From positions 1-64,000 of the forward strand of contig CAJNDS010002780.1 in the NCBI GenBank assembly GCA_905221605.1: DNA of 64,000 bases, read 5' to 3'. Shown here piece by piece: positions 44,557-56,100 of this stretch. Source of the stretch: Symbiodinium natans. Taxonomy: Eukaryota > Sar > Dinophyceae > Suessiales > Symbiodiniaceae. The notes beneath the pieces are model-generated. The model worked only from the letters and a program-made list of their open reading frames with translations, did not search any database and was not told the origin of the DNA. Made by a program: the position numbers and the translations under genes. Position 1 is the stretch's first letter, and each line of letters starts with the position of its first letter.

Positions 44557-44580
44557 AGGCCCTAATTAGGGCCTTATTAT
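44557..44580. repeat. perfect palindrome TAAGGCCCTAATTAGGGCCTTA
   Basis: A 22-bp self-complementary sequence just downstream of the family-5 element. Further GGGCCC-containing short inverted repeats continue to about 44730. Confidence 0.7.
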
Positions 44581-45266
44581 GTATAGTGTTTTTTCAAGGT
44601 TATATATAACAGCGGACCCAAATTACGGGCCTGTGCTTGGAACCCTAGAAATTCGAACCCTTAAGTTTGGGGCCCTAGGTTACCTTAGGGCCCCTTCTCA
44701 CAAGTTATTCTTGGGCCCCAAAGTCACTATACAGGAAGTGCTTCCAGGCTTAAGTATCTTAATTACCCTGCTTGAGTGCATCCATCCAAACAACCCTATA
44801 AACCCTCAGCCCATGCTGAGCAAAGGGGCCCCAATGTTTTGAAGTTCACTTTCTGACACCGTCTCATCGCGCTGCCTGCGCAGAAAGGCTGGTGATTTGT
44901 GCGACCACATGATTTCGACGATGATGCCTACATCCCATCAAGGACTCTAGGCCCCCCAAACCCTACGACCTAGTGACCTGACTCCAAACCCTAAACCCTC
45001 AACCCGAAACCCGAAACCCGAAACCCTAAACCCTAAACCCTAAACCCTAAACCCTAAACGGCCCTGAACACCCAAACAGCCTTCCACCCTGCAACCCAAA
45101 GTCCGTTCCGCAATCGGCTGAGTTGCCTGGGCAATGAGCGGGGTTGAGGAGTCTAAACCCTAAATCCTAAACCCTAACCCTAAATCCTAAACCCCTAAAA
45201 CCCCTAAACCCTAAAACCCTAAACCCTAAACCCTAAACCCTAGACCCTAAACTCAACCCTAAACCT

Positions 45267-45375
45267 TAGGTAGGCGCTTGGGATGCTTTATATCTCCCTT
45301 CTTGGGCTTAAGAGGATGCTATTTGGTTAGGAATATTCTGCAGAGGGTTTCAAGTGCCAGTCTAGGGAGTACCCC
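45267..45375. mobile_element. probable MITE-like fragment related to the interior of the 10133 element
   Basis: Shares TAGGTAGGC, CTTGGGAT, AGGAATATT and CAGAGGGTTT in the same order as 10195-10330. Outer borders are unclear. Confidence 0.5.
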
Positions 45376-45505
45376 CCAACACTGACTCTCCAAATCCTGA
45401 CTGCTTATCCCTTAAACCCCAGAGCCTGAACGCCCAACCACAAACCCCCAGGCCCTTTTTTGGTCACTCCTTTAATCCTTTACGGGTTTAGGGTTTAGGG
45501 TTGAG

Positions 45506-45535
45506 GCTCTAGTGAAGTTTTTGAACGGCTGCAAG
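45506..45535 (+). CDS. candidate micro-exon; possible N-terminal exon of the M18 gene
   Basis: AG|G acceptor (TTGAG|GCTC) and GT donor (TGCAAG|GTTTGC). Reads Ala-Leu-Val-Lys-Phe-Leu-Asn-Gly-Cys-Lys. M18 aminopeptidases begin with a similar Leu-x-x-Phe-Leu/Val-Asn motif before Pro-Phe-His, so it could be their first conserved exon. The next expected exons were not found, so this is tentative. Confidence 0.3.
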
Positions 45536-47111
45536 GTTTGCCCTGAAAGACCTTTCGGCCCTTGTTGAACCAAAAACACCCAGACCCTTGAACCCGGAAC
45601 CCCCTAAACAAACCTACCGCCTGAACTAAATAACATCTTCTACACCGGAAACTTTCAACCCTCGGCCCTGACCCCTCAACCCTAAACCCTAAACCCCGAA
45701 TCCCAAAGCTGAAAATGCCCTTGAGCCCGATTCCGACTGGACCCTATGCAAGATCCGACACCCCCTACGCCCCGAACTCCGGAGCCCTTTAAGCCTCCAA
45801 AGTAGAGTGGGGGGAGGGGGGGTGTAGGGTTTAGGGTTTAGGGTTTAGGGTACCAAACCCCTAAAACCCTGAACCCCAAACCTCTTCTGCGCCAGCCATC
45901 CAACCTGGTCGGGCTCTACAAGGCTTGGGGGCGGGTTTGGTGATTATGTTTCTTGTTTTTTTTTTTTTTGGGGGGGGGGGGGGGGGCTTGATGGTTCAGG
46001 GCTTAGGGTTTCAAGGCACCCTAAGCCCGACTCCCTCTCCCTCAACCCTAAACCTTAAACCCTAAACCCTAAACCCTAAACCCTAAACCTTTTCTCGGGC
46101 CTGACGAGGGCTTTAGGTTTCCTTCGGTCCTAGGCACTACATGGGTAGTTCTCTTTTGGTGTTTAGGGTTTAGGGTTCCCTAAACCCTAGACCCTTTTGG
46201 GGTCCCTGCAAAGGGTTCCGCCTTATAATCGGTACCTGGAAAGGGCCCATAATTTCGGGGTTTAGGCTTCGGAAAACCAAGTCCTACACCCTGAACCCCA
46301 AGCTTCTTTTCATTAAGCGCAATTCATGCACCCTAAACCCTATAAAGCCTACAAGCCCTTGAACCCTGGAAACCATTTAGAGCTTTAGTTAGGGTTTAGG
46401 GCCGGGGACTACCCTAAACCCTAAACCCTAAACCCTAAACTGTTTAGGGCCGGGAACTCTGGAATTTTCGGGACTTTAGGGATCTGTAATATAGCTTAGG
46501 ATGGATTAGGATGTCTAGGGTTTCAGGGCTTTTGGTCTTGAGGGCTGATATTGTTTAAACCCTAAACCCTAAACCCTAAACCCTAAACCCTAAACCCTAA
46601 TCCGGTCACTTTACGCAGAGCTCGGGGTTTAGCAGCAAGGGAGAGCAGTAGCCACGAGTACGTGCACGACCCATGTTGGCAGGGATTGGAAAGGACCTCC
46701 GCGTATACCTAAACCCTAAACCCCAGACCTTAGACCCTAAATCCTAAACCCCAAACCCTAAACCCTAAACAGTAGACCTGAACCAAGTTCCTGGAGCCTC
46801 CGTTTCCGAAAGGAGTCTATACTACCGTAAGCCCTCAAACCCCTTCAACCTTATCCCTCAACCGTAAAGTGCCTAAACCCTTGCGGCCCAAAGGCCCCCT
46901 TAAATGCCCCCTAAATGCCCTAACCCCTCAGAACCCTAAACCCTAAACCCAAGAACCTTGGGCCCTGAACTTGCTGCAAGCCCCAGAAGCCCTTAAAGCC
47001 TATAATTCTGAACCCCTAAGTCCTTAACACCAAACCCTAAACCCGAAACCCTCAACCCTGAACCCTACGTCCTGAACCCCGAAACCCTAAACCCCCACAC
47101 AACTGTAGCAG

Positions 47112-50100
47112 GAGTTTATTTCCTCCCCTCGGATCGACAACCAGCTGTCAACGTGGGGTGCCATCCAGGCTTTCGGAGCTACTTATAGGGTTCAGGGTTC
47201 AGGGTTCAGGGTTCAGGGTTTAGGGTTTAGGGTTTAGGGTTTAGGGTTTAGGGTTAGGGTTTAGGGTTTAAAGGGTTTAGGGTTTAGGGACTCGGGTGTG
47301 CATCAGTGGATGTGTGTTCGGAGTGCGCCCCTTTTTCGATTTCGGGGCGTGTAGCCGTTCCCACCCCAGCCACCCTAACTATTCTTTTTCAGGGGTTCAG
47401 GGTTCAGGGTTCAGGGTTTAGGGTTTAGGGTTTAGGGTTTAGGGTTTGGGGCCCCAAAGCTGCTACCCCCCTCTGTACTACCCTGTAGGTTCCCCCCATA
47501 CTTAAGGCCCCATACTGAAGGCCATTTAGGGATAAAGCCGAATCAAGGCCATTAAAGGGGGGAACCTAGGGGGGTAGTCTAGAGGGGGGGTAGTAGGGGA
47601 ACTTATGAGGTTGGGGCAAGGCCATAAACCTGACAAGCCCTACAAAACATGAATTCGTCCTACGAGCGCTATCAGCCCTCGAAGCCTTTGAAGCCCCAAT
47701 TGTTGTTGCCCGTTGCCCTAAACCCTAAACCCTAAACCCTAAACCCTAAACCCTAAACCCTAAACCCTAAACCCTAAACCCTAAACCGGGTTTAGGGTTT
47801 AGGGTTAGGTTCCTCATGTTTTTTGGATCCCATCCTGACAGCTAAACATGTTTGAACCCTGAAGCCTTCAACAGCTGGAGCATATGCATCCTCAAACCCT
47901 AAACCCCAAACCCTAAACCCCGAACCCCAAACCCCAAACCCCAAACCCTAAACCCCAAACCCTAAACCCCAAACCCCAAACCCTAAACCCTAAACCCCAA
48001 ACCCTAAACCCTAAACCCCAAACCCTAAACCCCAAACCCCAAACCCTAAACCCCAAACCCTAAACCCTAAACCAATGCAAGCCCAACTTCCAGGGCATCT
48101 GCAACTTCGCTACGGAAGACAAAGCGATCGCGGATGCCAAGGATGGACAACTGACGTATGGGGTTTAGGGTTTAGGGTTTAGGGTTTGGGGTTTAGGGTT
48201 TGGGGTTTAGGGTTAACTCTAGACCCACATCTGAAACTCCTAGACCCTAAACCCTCACTAAACCCTAAACCGAAGTGATTAGGGAACCTAAGAAGATCAG
48301 CGCTGCATTCTGGCTGGTTGGCTTTGCAAACCTGGGTATCCTTCAAATGGTCCCCCTTGGGATCTCAAAACTCCTGAGCCCTATAATCCCTGTCCTAAAT
48401 CCCCCCGCAAAGGGAAGACGGAGGGGTCAGGGTTGAGGGTTCATGGTTTAGGGTCTAGATTGCCACAATTTAAAACAGTTCTTTCTAGCCGCCCCCAGCC
48501 CAAGATTAAAACTGCTAGACCATCAAAAGAAACTTGCGTACCATCGTTTCTCTGCTGGACCTCTTTTTGAGGAGGGGGGTTTTGCATCATGGGGACGGAA
48601 AATGTGAGTTTGTGAGTTTCGTCCACACTGTCCAGGACATTGCGGTTGCCGTGTCCTTCGATCACGAAGAGGCTCGCACCCTCAACCCCCCCTAAGCTCC
48701 GAAGTTTTATGCCCTAAGAACCAAAACTCTAAACCCTAACCCCTAAACCCTAAACCCTAAACCCTAACCCCGAAACCTCAAAGTGTAGAGAGTCAGGGAC
48801 TAGGGCAGAGAATGCCCAAGTCTAAAAAACCCGAAGCCGCTCACGAGCCCTAAAGCTTCCACCTCCTGAACCCCACTTCAACCCCTAAACTCCTCCCTTT
48901 AGGACCGTAAGTCCTATAAAGAAGTCATGGCGGCAAAGCATTACCAATCCCAGAGTCGGCTTCTGTGGGCCTCTTAGGCCTGCTTGAGGTCAGTTTCTTT
49001 AGGGTTTAGGGTTTAGGGTTTAGGGTTTAGGGTTTAGGGTTTAGGGTTTAGGGTTAGGGTTTAGGGTTTAGGGTTTAGGGTTTCGGGTTTAAAGTTTAGG
49101 GTTTAGGGTTTAGGGTTTAGGGTTTAGGGTTTAGGGTCTCATTCGACTCTGAGGGTGTTGGGGAACCCAACTTCAAATTCCGCAGGCCCGGTTTGGGGTT
49201 TAAGGTTCAGGGCGTTGGGTTTTGGGATGTTTTGGGTTTTGGGAGGTCTAGGGTTTAGGGTTTGACCCTGAACCCTAAACCCTAAACCCTAAACCCTAAA
49301 CCCCAAGCGCTAAGCCCTAAACCCTAAACCCTAAACCCTAAACCCTAAACCCTAAACCCTAAACCCTAAACCTTAGTGTTTTGGGTTTCGGCGAAGGTCG
49401 GCAGCCAGTCCTTCACCGGTGCGGACGGCGAGACGCTGCCGGCGTGGTTGGAGCGCGTGCTGACGGGGCCGGGCCGAAACCCTAAACCCTAAGGTTTAGG
49501 GTTTAGGCTTTAGGGTTTAGGGTTTAGGGTTTAGGGCGTAGGGTTTAGGGTTTAGGGTTTCGGGTTTCGGGTTTAGGGTTTAGGGTTTAGCCTTCATACA
49601 CCCTAAAACCCTAAACCCTTTATGAACCCTAAAAAATTTGCGCTTGGGTTTATCCCTCTGCACTTTGCAACCTTGTAGGAGAGAGCCCAACCTCGACCTC
49701 TACTGTGTAGTCCTCTCCTTGGGCACCGATTTGTTTGAGGTTTGCGCGATGTAATTAGAATTTACGTATCCTCTACGTTCGGTAACACCTAACCCCTAAA
49801 CCCTAAACCCTAAGCCCTAAACCTAAACATTCAGGGCCCAGGCAACGTTTACACCAACACCCCGCCAATACAGCTCAACCCGTCGACCTTTAAGCCTAAA
49901 GCCCATCCACCCTAAACCCCAAACCCTAAACCCTAAACCCGAAACCCTAAGGACTGGGCCCTTGAGCTTGTTTATGAAGTAGGGTTGAGATGAAGTTGTT
50001 GGTGGGTATAGATGCTCACTTTTCTCTTGCGGGTCCGTATTTAAGGTGGCCCCTGTGTTTGGCTTAGGACAACGTTTCTCATATTACTCGGGAAGCGATC

Positions 50101-53100
50101 ATCGTGTGAGAGCATCCTATCCACCACAAAAGGCACCAGGAGCAAACCCTAAACCCCAATAAACCCTAAATCCTGCCATCCATGTGGGGTGCGTGGGGCA
50201 GCAGGGTCGAAGGACCCTGCTCTGCAAGTGCTGCGACGGCAGCAAGCCCAGGCCATGAATGAAGCACCTTGCGTGCCACCACAACGTCCGCGGCCTGGCG
50301 TACATGCACGAGCCCTTCCACAAGCTCGTCCTCCACGTTGTGGAGTACGGGTCCACTCCGATAACTTAGAGAACTGCGCCATGTAGGGCTCGTCCTTGGT
50401 ATATACTGGTGAGTGTATGTGTCTTCTCGGGGGTGCTGGAAGTCCCTAAACCCTAAACCCTAAACCCTAAACCCTAAACCCTAAACCCTAAACCCTACAC
50501 CTTAAACCCTAAACCCTAAACCCTACTTTACTTCTTACGCAGCTTGGACTTGCCTGTGAGTTCTACAGTCCGTGTCCGAAAGTAATCTCTTCAGTTGGCC
50601 GCAATCCTATTCCCCTTAACCCCTGAACCCTCAACGGGGTTTAGGGTTTAGGGTATAGGGTTTAGGGTTTAGGGTTTAGGGCTCCTAATTACACCTGAAA
50701 CCCTAACCCTCAGCTGCAAACAAAGATCCTGAAGCCTCGACCCCTTACCCTCAACCCTCAACCCAACGAACCGCCAAACCATCCACCCCCCAGCACTCAA
50801 CCCTCAACACTCTGAGCCTCTACGTCCTGAACCCTAAACCCAAAAGCCTGCCCTAAGGCCCCTTTAAGGCCCAAATTGCCTTCGAGCCCCTCAAGCCCCT
50901 AAAGCCCCCGAGGCTCCAAAAGCCCCTAAACCCTAAACCCTAAACCCCAAACCCCAAACCCTAAACCCTAAACCCTAAACCCCAGACCCTAAACCCTAAA
51001 CCCTATAAACCCTAAACCCTAAACCCCTAATTCCTAAACCCCAAACCCCAAAAAAGCCTAAACCCTAAAACCTTCCTCGGGCAGGTTAGACGTGGCGCCT
51101 GTGGCGAGACCAGAGCTCTACGCAAGGTGGGGGAGCCCCTTTCAGAATTTAGGGTTTAGGGTTTAGGGTTTAGGGTTTAGGGTTTAGGGTTTAGGGCTAG
51201 GAGAGTTTAGGGTTTAGGGCTAGGAGAGTTTAGGGTTTAGGGCTCGAAAGGTTTATGGCCAAAAAGGGTTTACGGCCAAAAGGGTCTAGGGCTTATGGGG
51301 CTTAGGTCCAAACGGTTTTACGGGGTGTAGGGGGCTTAGGGGGGCTTGTGGAGGCCTAGGTAGAACCTACTGGTTCCCATAAAGTGAGGGAATTAGGGAC
51401 CTTGTATCCCCATATACACAAGTAGGTTTAAACTACGGGGCTTTTGGCGAACACTGAAAACGATGTGTGCAATTCTTGGTCTGGGAAGAACCAGGCAATG
51501 TCTGGCACCTCCCAAAGGAAGACATGGCGAATGATAGTAATACGAATGCGAATAGTGGTTTCTGCTGCGCCTGCACATGAGATGGCTTCTTCGACTGTGG
51601 CCCGAAGAGAAGTTGACGAGATCATAGAGGTGGTTGGGGGTGCTTAGTGCTTACGCAACTTTTTGGGGTGGGGGTGTCTTAGGGCTTGCACAATTTCCTT
51701 CAGTTAAGGCCCTGTATGAGCCCTCAGAAGAGCTCATAGATACACTAAAAACGCCTCATGAGCCCTAGACGAAGCCCTCAGCCCGGGAAGGAGCTACCTT
51801 GTCTCTGCGGCTGCGCCCTCAAAGAGCCATCCCAACTTTTTTAGGGGCTGTTTCTTTTGTGGTTTAGGGTTGAGGGTTAAAAGGGTTTAGGGTTCAGGGT
51901 TCAGGGTTCAGGGTTCAGGGTTTAGGGTTTAGGGTCAGGGTTAGTAGGCGATTGGCTTCACGGCCAGAAGTGGACTGAGAGGGTTTAGGGCGATTGGGGG
52001 TTGTAGAAATTTCGGCATCAGGGCCTTTGGGGCTTGAAGGTCTTCGGGCTAACGGTTTTGTCAGGGTTTTTGGATCCAAGGGTAGTTGCACGGTCCCTGA
52101 TTATAGTCCCCTATCTTAAATTAAAAGGTTTCTAAAGTAACCCTTGGGTTGTAAAGGGTATATAAGGGGTATGTCAGGGGTCCCCATCTAAGGGCCCGTA
52201 CTAAGGGACCATGTACCCTTATATAGATTGGAACATGCTGTAGGGGTGGAAGGGCGGGGGGGGGGGGGGGGGGGAGTTCCTAAACCTTACTCAAACCATA
52301 CCCTAAATCATAAACCCTGAATTCAGCCATCTTCCACCAGGGCGGTTCCATGCAAAGGCTCCTTGACAAAGTTGGACCCTAAACCCTAAACCCCAAACCC
52401 CAGACCCCAAACCCCAAACCCCAAGCCCCAAACCCCAAACCCTAAACCCTAAACCCTAATCCTAAACCCTAAACCCTAAACCCTAAACCCTAAACCCTAA
52501 ACCCTAAACCCTAAACCCTAAACCCTATCTTATCAGTGACCTTCAGAAGGTCCTCAACTTGGCTCCTCAGTGGCCTTGGGGACATCAGACCAGGTTTGAC
52601 CTCCCGGTGGTGGCTAAGAACCGGCTGCCCCCCGCCTTTGCGCAACTCGTGCACCGAGGGGTGAGAGGGTGCGCAGGTACCCCTAAACCCGAAACCCTAA
52701 ACCCCAAACCTTAAACCCTAAACCTTAAACCCTAAACCGTAAACCCTAAACCCTAAACCCTATAAGCCCTATCTCGGCTGGCTGCGTGGTGAAGCGAAGC
52801 ACAAGTGGCTTGTAGCTCGCAGGGGCTGCCGAGCATGTCGAGTACCGACACGTCCACAGCCGGATGGACCACCCTCAGTAAACCCTCGGGCTTCTTGTTT
52901 TAAATTAGGGTTTAGGGTTTAGGGTTTAGGGTTTAGGGTTTAGGGTTTAGGGTTTAGGGTTTAGGGTTTAGGGTTTAGGGTTTAGGGAACCTAACCCTAC
53001 TTGGAGGTTCAAGGGTACTTCTAGCCCCAATTAGGAGTCTACTTCTAGCCTACTTACAGGACTTAGGGGCTTATAAAGTACAGTTATATTTGGGGTTATA

Positions 53101-56100
53101 AGTAGCCTTGAACCTCCAAGTACATCATTCCTTGAATCCCTAAGTAAAACGCCTATGCCCCAAGGCCCCCCTCTCCCCCCAGGCCCCAAGGTCTAAATAC
53201 TGTATGCCGAAGGCCCCACGGAACTCCTGAAAGCCTCACCCGCAACCCCCCCAAACCTCCCCTAGACCTCATCTATAGAACCTCCTAAAACTTCGTAACG
53301 CCCAACCCCCCCGTCCCCCCCCCCCCCCTTCTCCCACCGTAACCCATGCGCTCCAGCCCTCGATCCCTGCACCCTAAACACGAAAACCCGAACCCACCCT
53401 TCCCAAGGGTTTAGGTTTTGGGGTTTAGGGTTGATAGAGTTTGGGATTTGGGGTTTTAGGGTATAGGGTCTACAGGGTTTGGGGTTTAGGGTTTGTTTTT
53501 GTGGTTTTTTGGGTTCGGGTTTAGGGTTTAACCCTTAAACCCCAAGCCCCAGCAGGGTTTAGGGTATGAGGACCTTATCCCTACACCCGAGACCTCAAAC
53601 CCGAAATCGTCAATTTGTCGGGGTGCGCAATCCTAAACCGAAACCATTACCCCGAAACCTTAAGCCTAAAGCCCGAAACCCAGGACTGTGCGCACGGCAT
53701 ACACCCGAACTACAGTGCCAAGCACCAGGCCCTGAAAACTTGGGTCCACAGGGTTTGGGTTTGGGGTGGTTAAGGGTCCACGCGTACCACCATGAAATTG
53801 GGTACCAAAACCCTTTTCAATACCAAACCCTATAAGCTCTACACCCTATCAGACCCATACGCCCCTTCCAGTTCTTATCTCCAAAAACAACCGGACCTCT
53901 GTCACATGGGATGCTAGCATTGAGGGTTGGGAGTTTTGGGTTTTGGGATTACGGGTTTTGGGGTGGATTTCCTGGTCCTTTGCGTTGAGCATAATCCGAG
54001 CATCTGTTTAATTGGTGGGGGCCCCCCCCCCCCCGCCCCCCACAATAAGGAATGCAGGGTTCCGCAATAGTTGGACCGTGGCCCTGTATTGAATCTCTAT
54101 TAAAAACAATACGAATGTATTGAAAACAATAGGAATGTATAGAATGTCTATTAAAACTGAATAACAAAGTATTGACTCTCTATAAAGCAATAGGAATGTT
54201 GCAGCTTTTGCAACAAGCTTTAGTTTCGAAATTTTGCAACCCCCCCAAAAAAAAAAATCCTTTAAATGTGGGGGGTTTGTCCCATACGAAATCCACCCTA
54301 ATGGAAAGTAGTCTTCCGGCGGGCTTCCGGCAAAAAAAAAATTCTTTAAATGTGGGGGTATAAATTAAACTGATGCTCAGAAACGGTTCTATACCACTTA
54401 GATAAGGGTCCAGGGTTTTGGGATTTAGAAGTACGGGTTTAAGTGTCTTGGTTACATGGTTGAGATTTCAGGGTTGCGGGTTTAGTCTTTAGAAGTTACG
54501 TAGGTTTAAGGTTTAGAGTTTAGGGTGTGGGGTTGCAGGGGTGAATCTATCAAGCCTCAGGCAGAGGTGGTGCCTGTGGGTTTAGGGCTTCTGCTTCACC
54601 AGCGGTGTGCGATGCGTCTACTACCACGCATGTCTGCGATAGCTGGAGCTTACAGGAGAGCCCTACAACCACAAGCTGGTCGGAACCCAAAACCTCCAAA
54701 ACCTCCAAAGCCTCCAAAACCTCCAAAACCTCCAAAACGCCTTAACTTGAAGCCCGAAACCCAAACCCAACCCAAACCCACGGACCCTAATCCCTAAACA
54801 CTAAACCCTAAACACTAAACCCTAAACCCTAAACCCGTGGACCTGATCGCCAAACTGGCGAGCTCCTGGCTGCAGGCAGAGCACCGTGGCTGCCTCAGTT
54901 TGCTGCAGGCCCTCAACCCCCCCAGACCTTCGTCCCCCCAATCCCGAACCCTAGGCCAAATTGCTCAGAACGCAGAAGGTATGGGATGCTTTGAGAGACA
55001 AGGTTTTGGGTTTAGGGTTTAGGGTTTAGGGTTTAGGGTTTAGGGTTTAGGGTTTATAAACTAAACTCTATAGAGTTTAGGGTTAGTGGGTGTACCTGAC
55101 GTGTCTGGAATGATTCTGGAATGCAACGGTAGGAAGCTGGAAAACTCTATGGGGCATCACCGGGGAAGTCATCAAAGGGCCACTCTCAACGGTAATTTCG
55201 CATGGTCACGGCTTGCCTCACATGAGACTCTCCTGTACATGTGCGCCCTGACCCTACGCACCCTCCAAAACTGGAGACCCTAAGACCATCTAAGACCCTA
55301 AACCCTAAACCCTAAACCCTAAACCCTAAACCCTAAACCCTAAACCCTAAACCCTAAACCCTAAACCCTAAACCCTAAACCCTAAACCCTAAACCCTAAA
55401 CCCTAAACCCTAAACCCAGGCCCTGGATTCCACAAGGGCATTGTTATCAAGACGAACGCGAACCAGAGGCCGCGACTTCATTTGGTGGAGGGGGGGGGGG
55501 GGGGGCAAATGGGGATGAGGGTTCAGGGTTTTGGATTCGGGTTTAGGGTTGAGGGTTGAGGGTTGAGGGTTGAGGGTTTAGGGTTTAGGGTTTATATAGG
55601 GTTTAGGGGTTTTAGGGGGTTTAGGGGGTTTAGGAGGTTTAGGGGGTTTAGAGGGTTTAGGGTGTAGGGATTCAGGGTAGTTTAGGGATTCAAGGCTCAG
55701 GGCTTAGGGCTGAGGGCTTCGGGCTTCGGGCTTAGGATTTCGGCTTTCGGTTAGCCAGTACAAGGTTTAAGCTCAGAATGGTATGAACCCGAAACGCGAG
55801 ATTAGACATGGAGTATACTAAAGGAGCTCTTTCATCTGAACCCTAAACCCTAGAGGTGCCAGTTTGGATCACAAAAAACCCTAAATCCTCGTAGTCGAGG
55901 AATACATGCATACATGTCCATAAATATGTCACTTCTCTAAATGTTGGTCCCTTCTGGCGTTACATGAATAAGTCGGCCCCGCTGCGGCAGGTATGCCACG
56001 ACTCCTTTGACGGCCGCGGTCTTCCGAGAGGCCCTTGGCTTCGGCAAGGTTGAGAGTGAGAGGGTTTAGGGTTTAGGGTTTAGGGTTTAGGGTTTAGGGT

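Noticed and set aside
48441-48665. 74-codon minus-strand frame that looks protein-like
   Set aside because: It overlaps the + strand M18 exon 48636-48671 (Asp-His-Glu-Glu motif) and has no ATG at its start (it opens at GTG).
51550-51590. Val-Val-Ser-Ala-Ala-Pro-Ala-His as the missing M18 Ser-Ala-Asp-x-Ala-His exon
   Set aside because: The catalytic Asp and the following His-Pro-Asn are absent, and no splice border fits the neighbouring phases.
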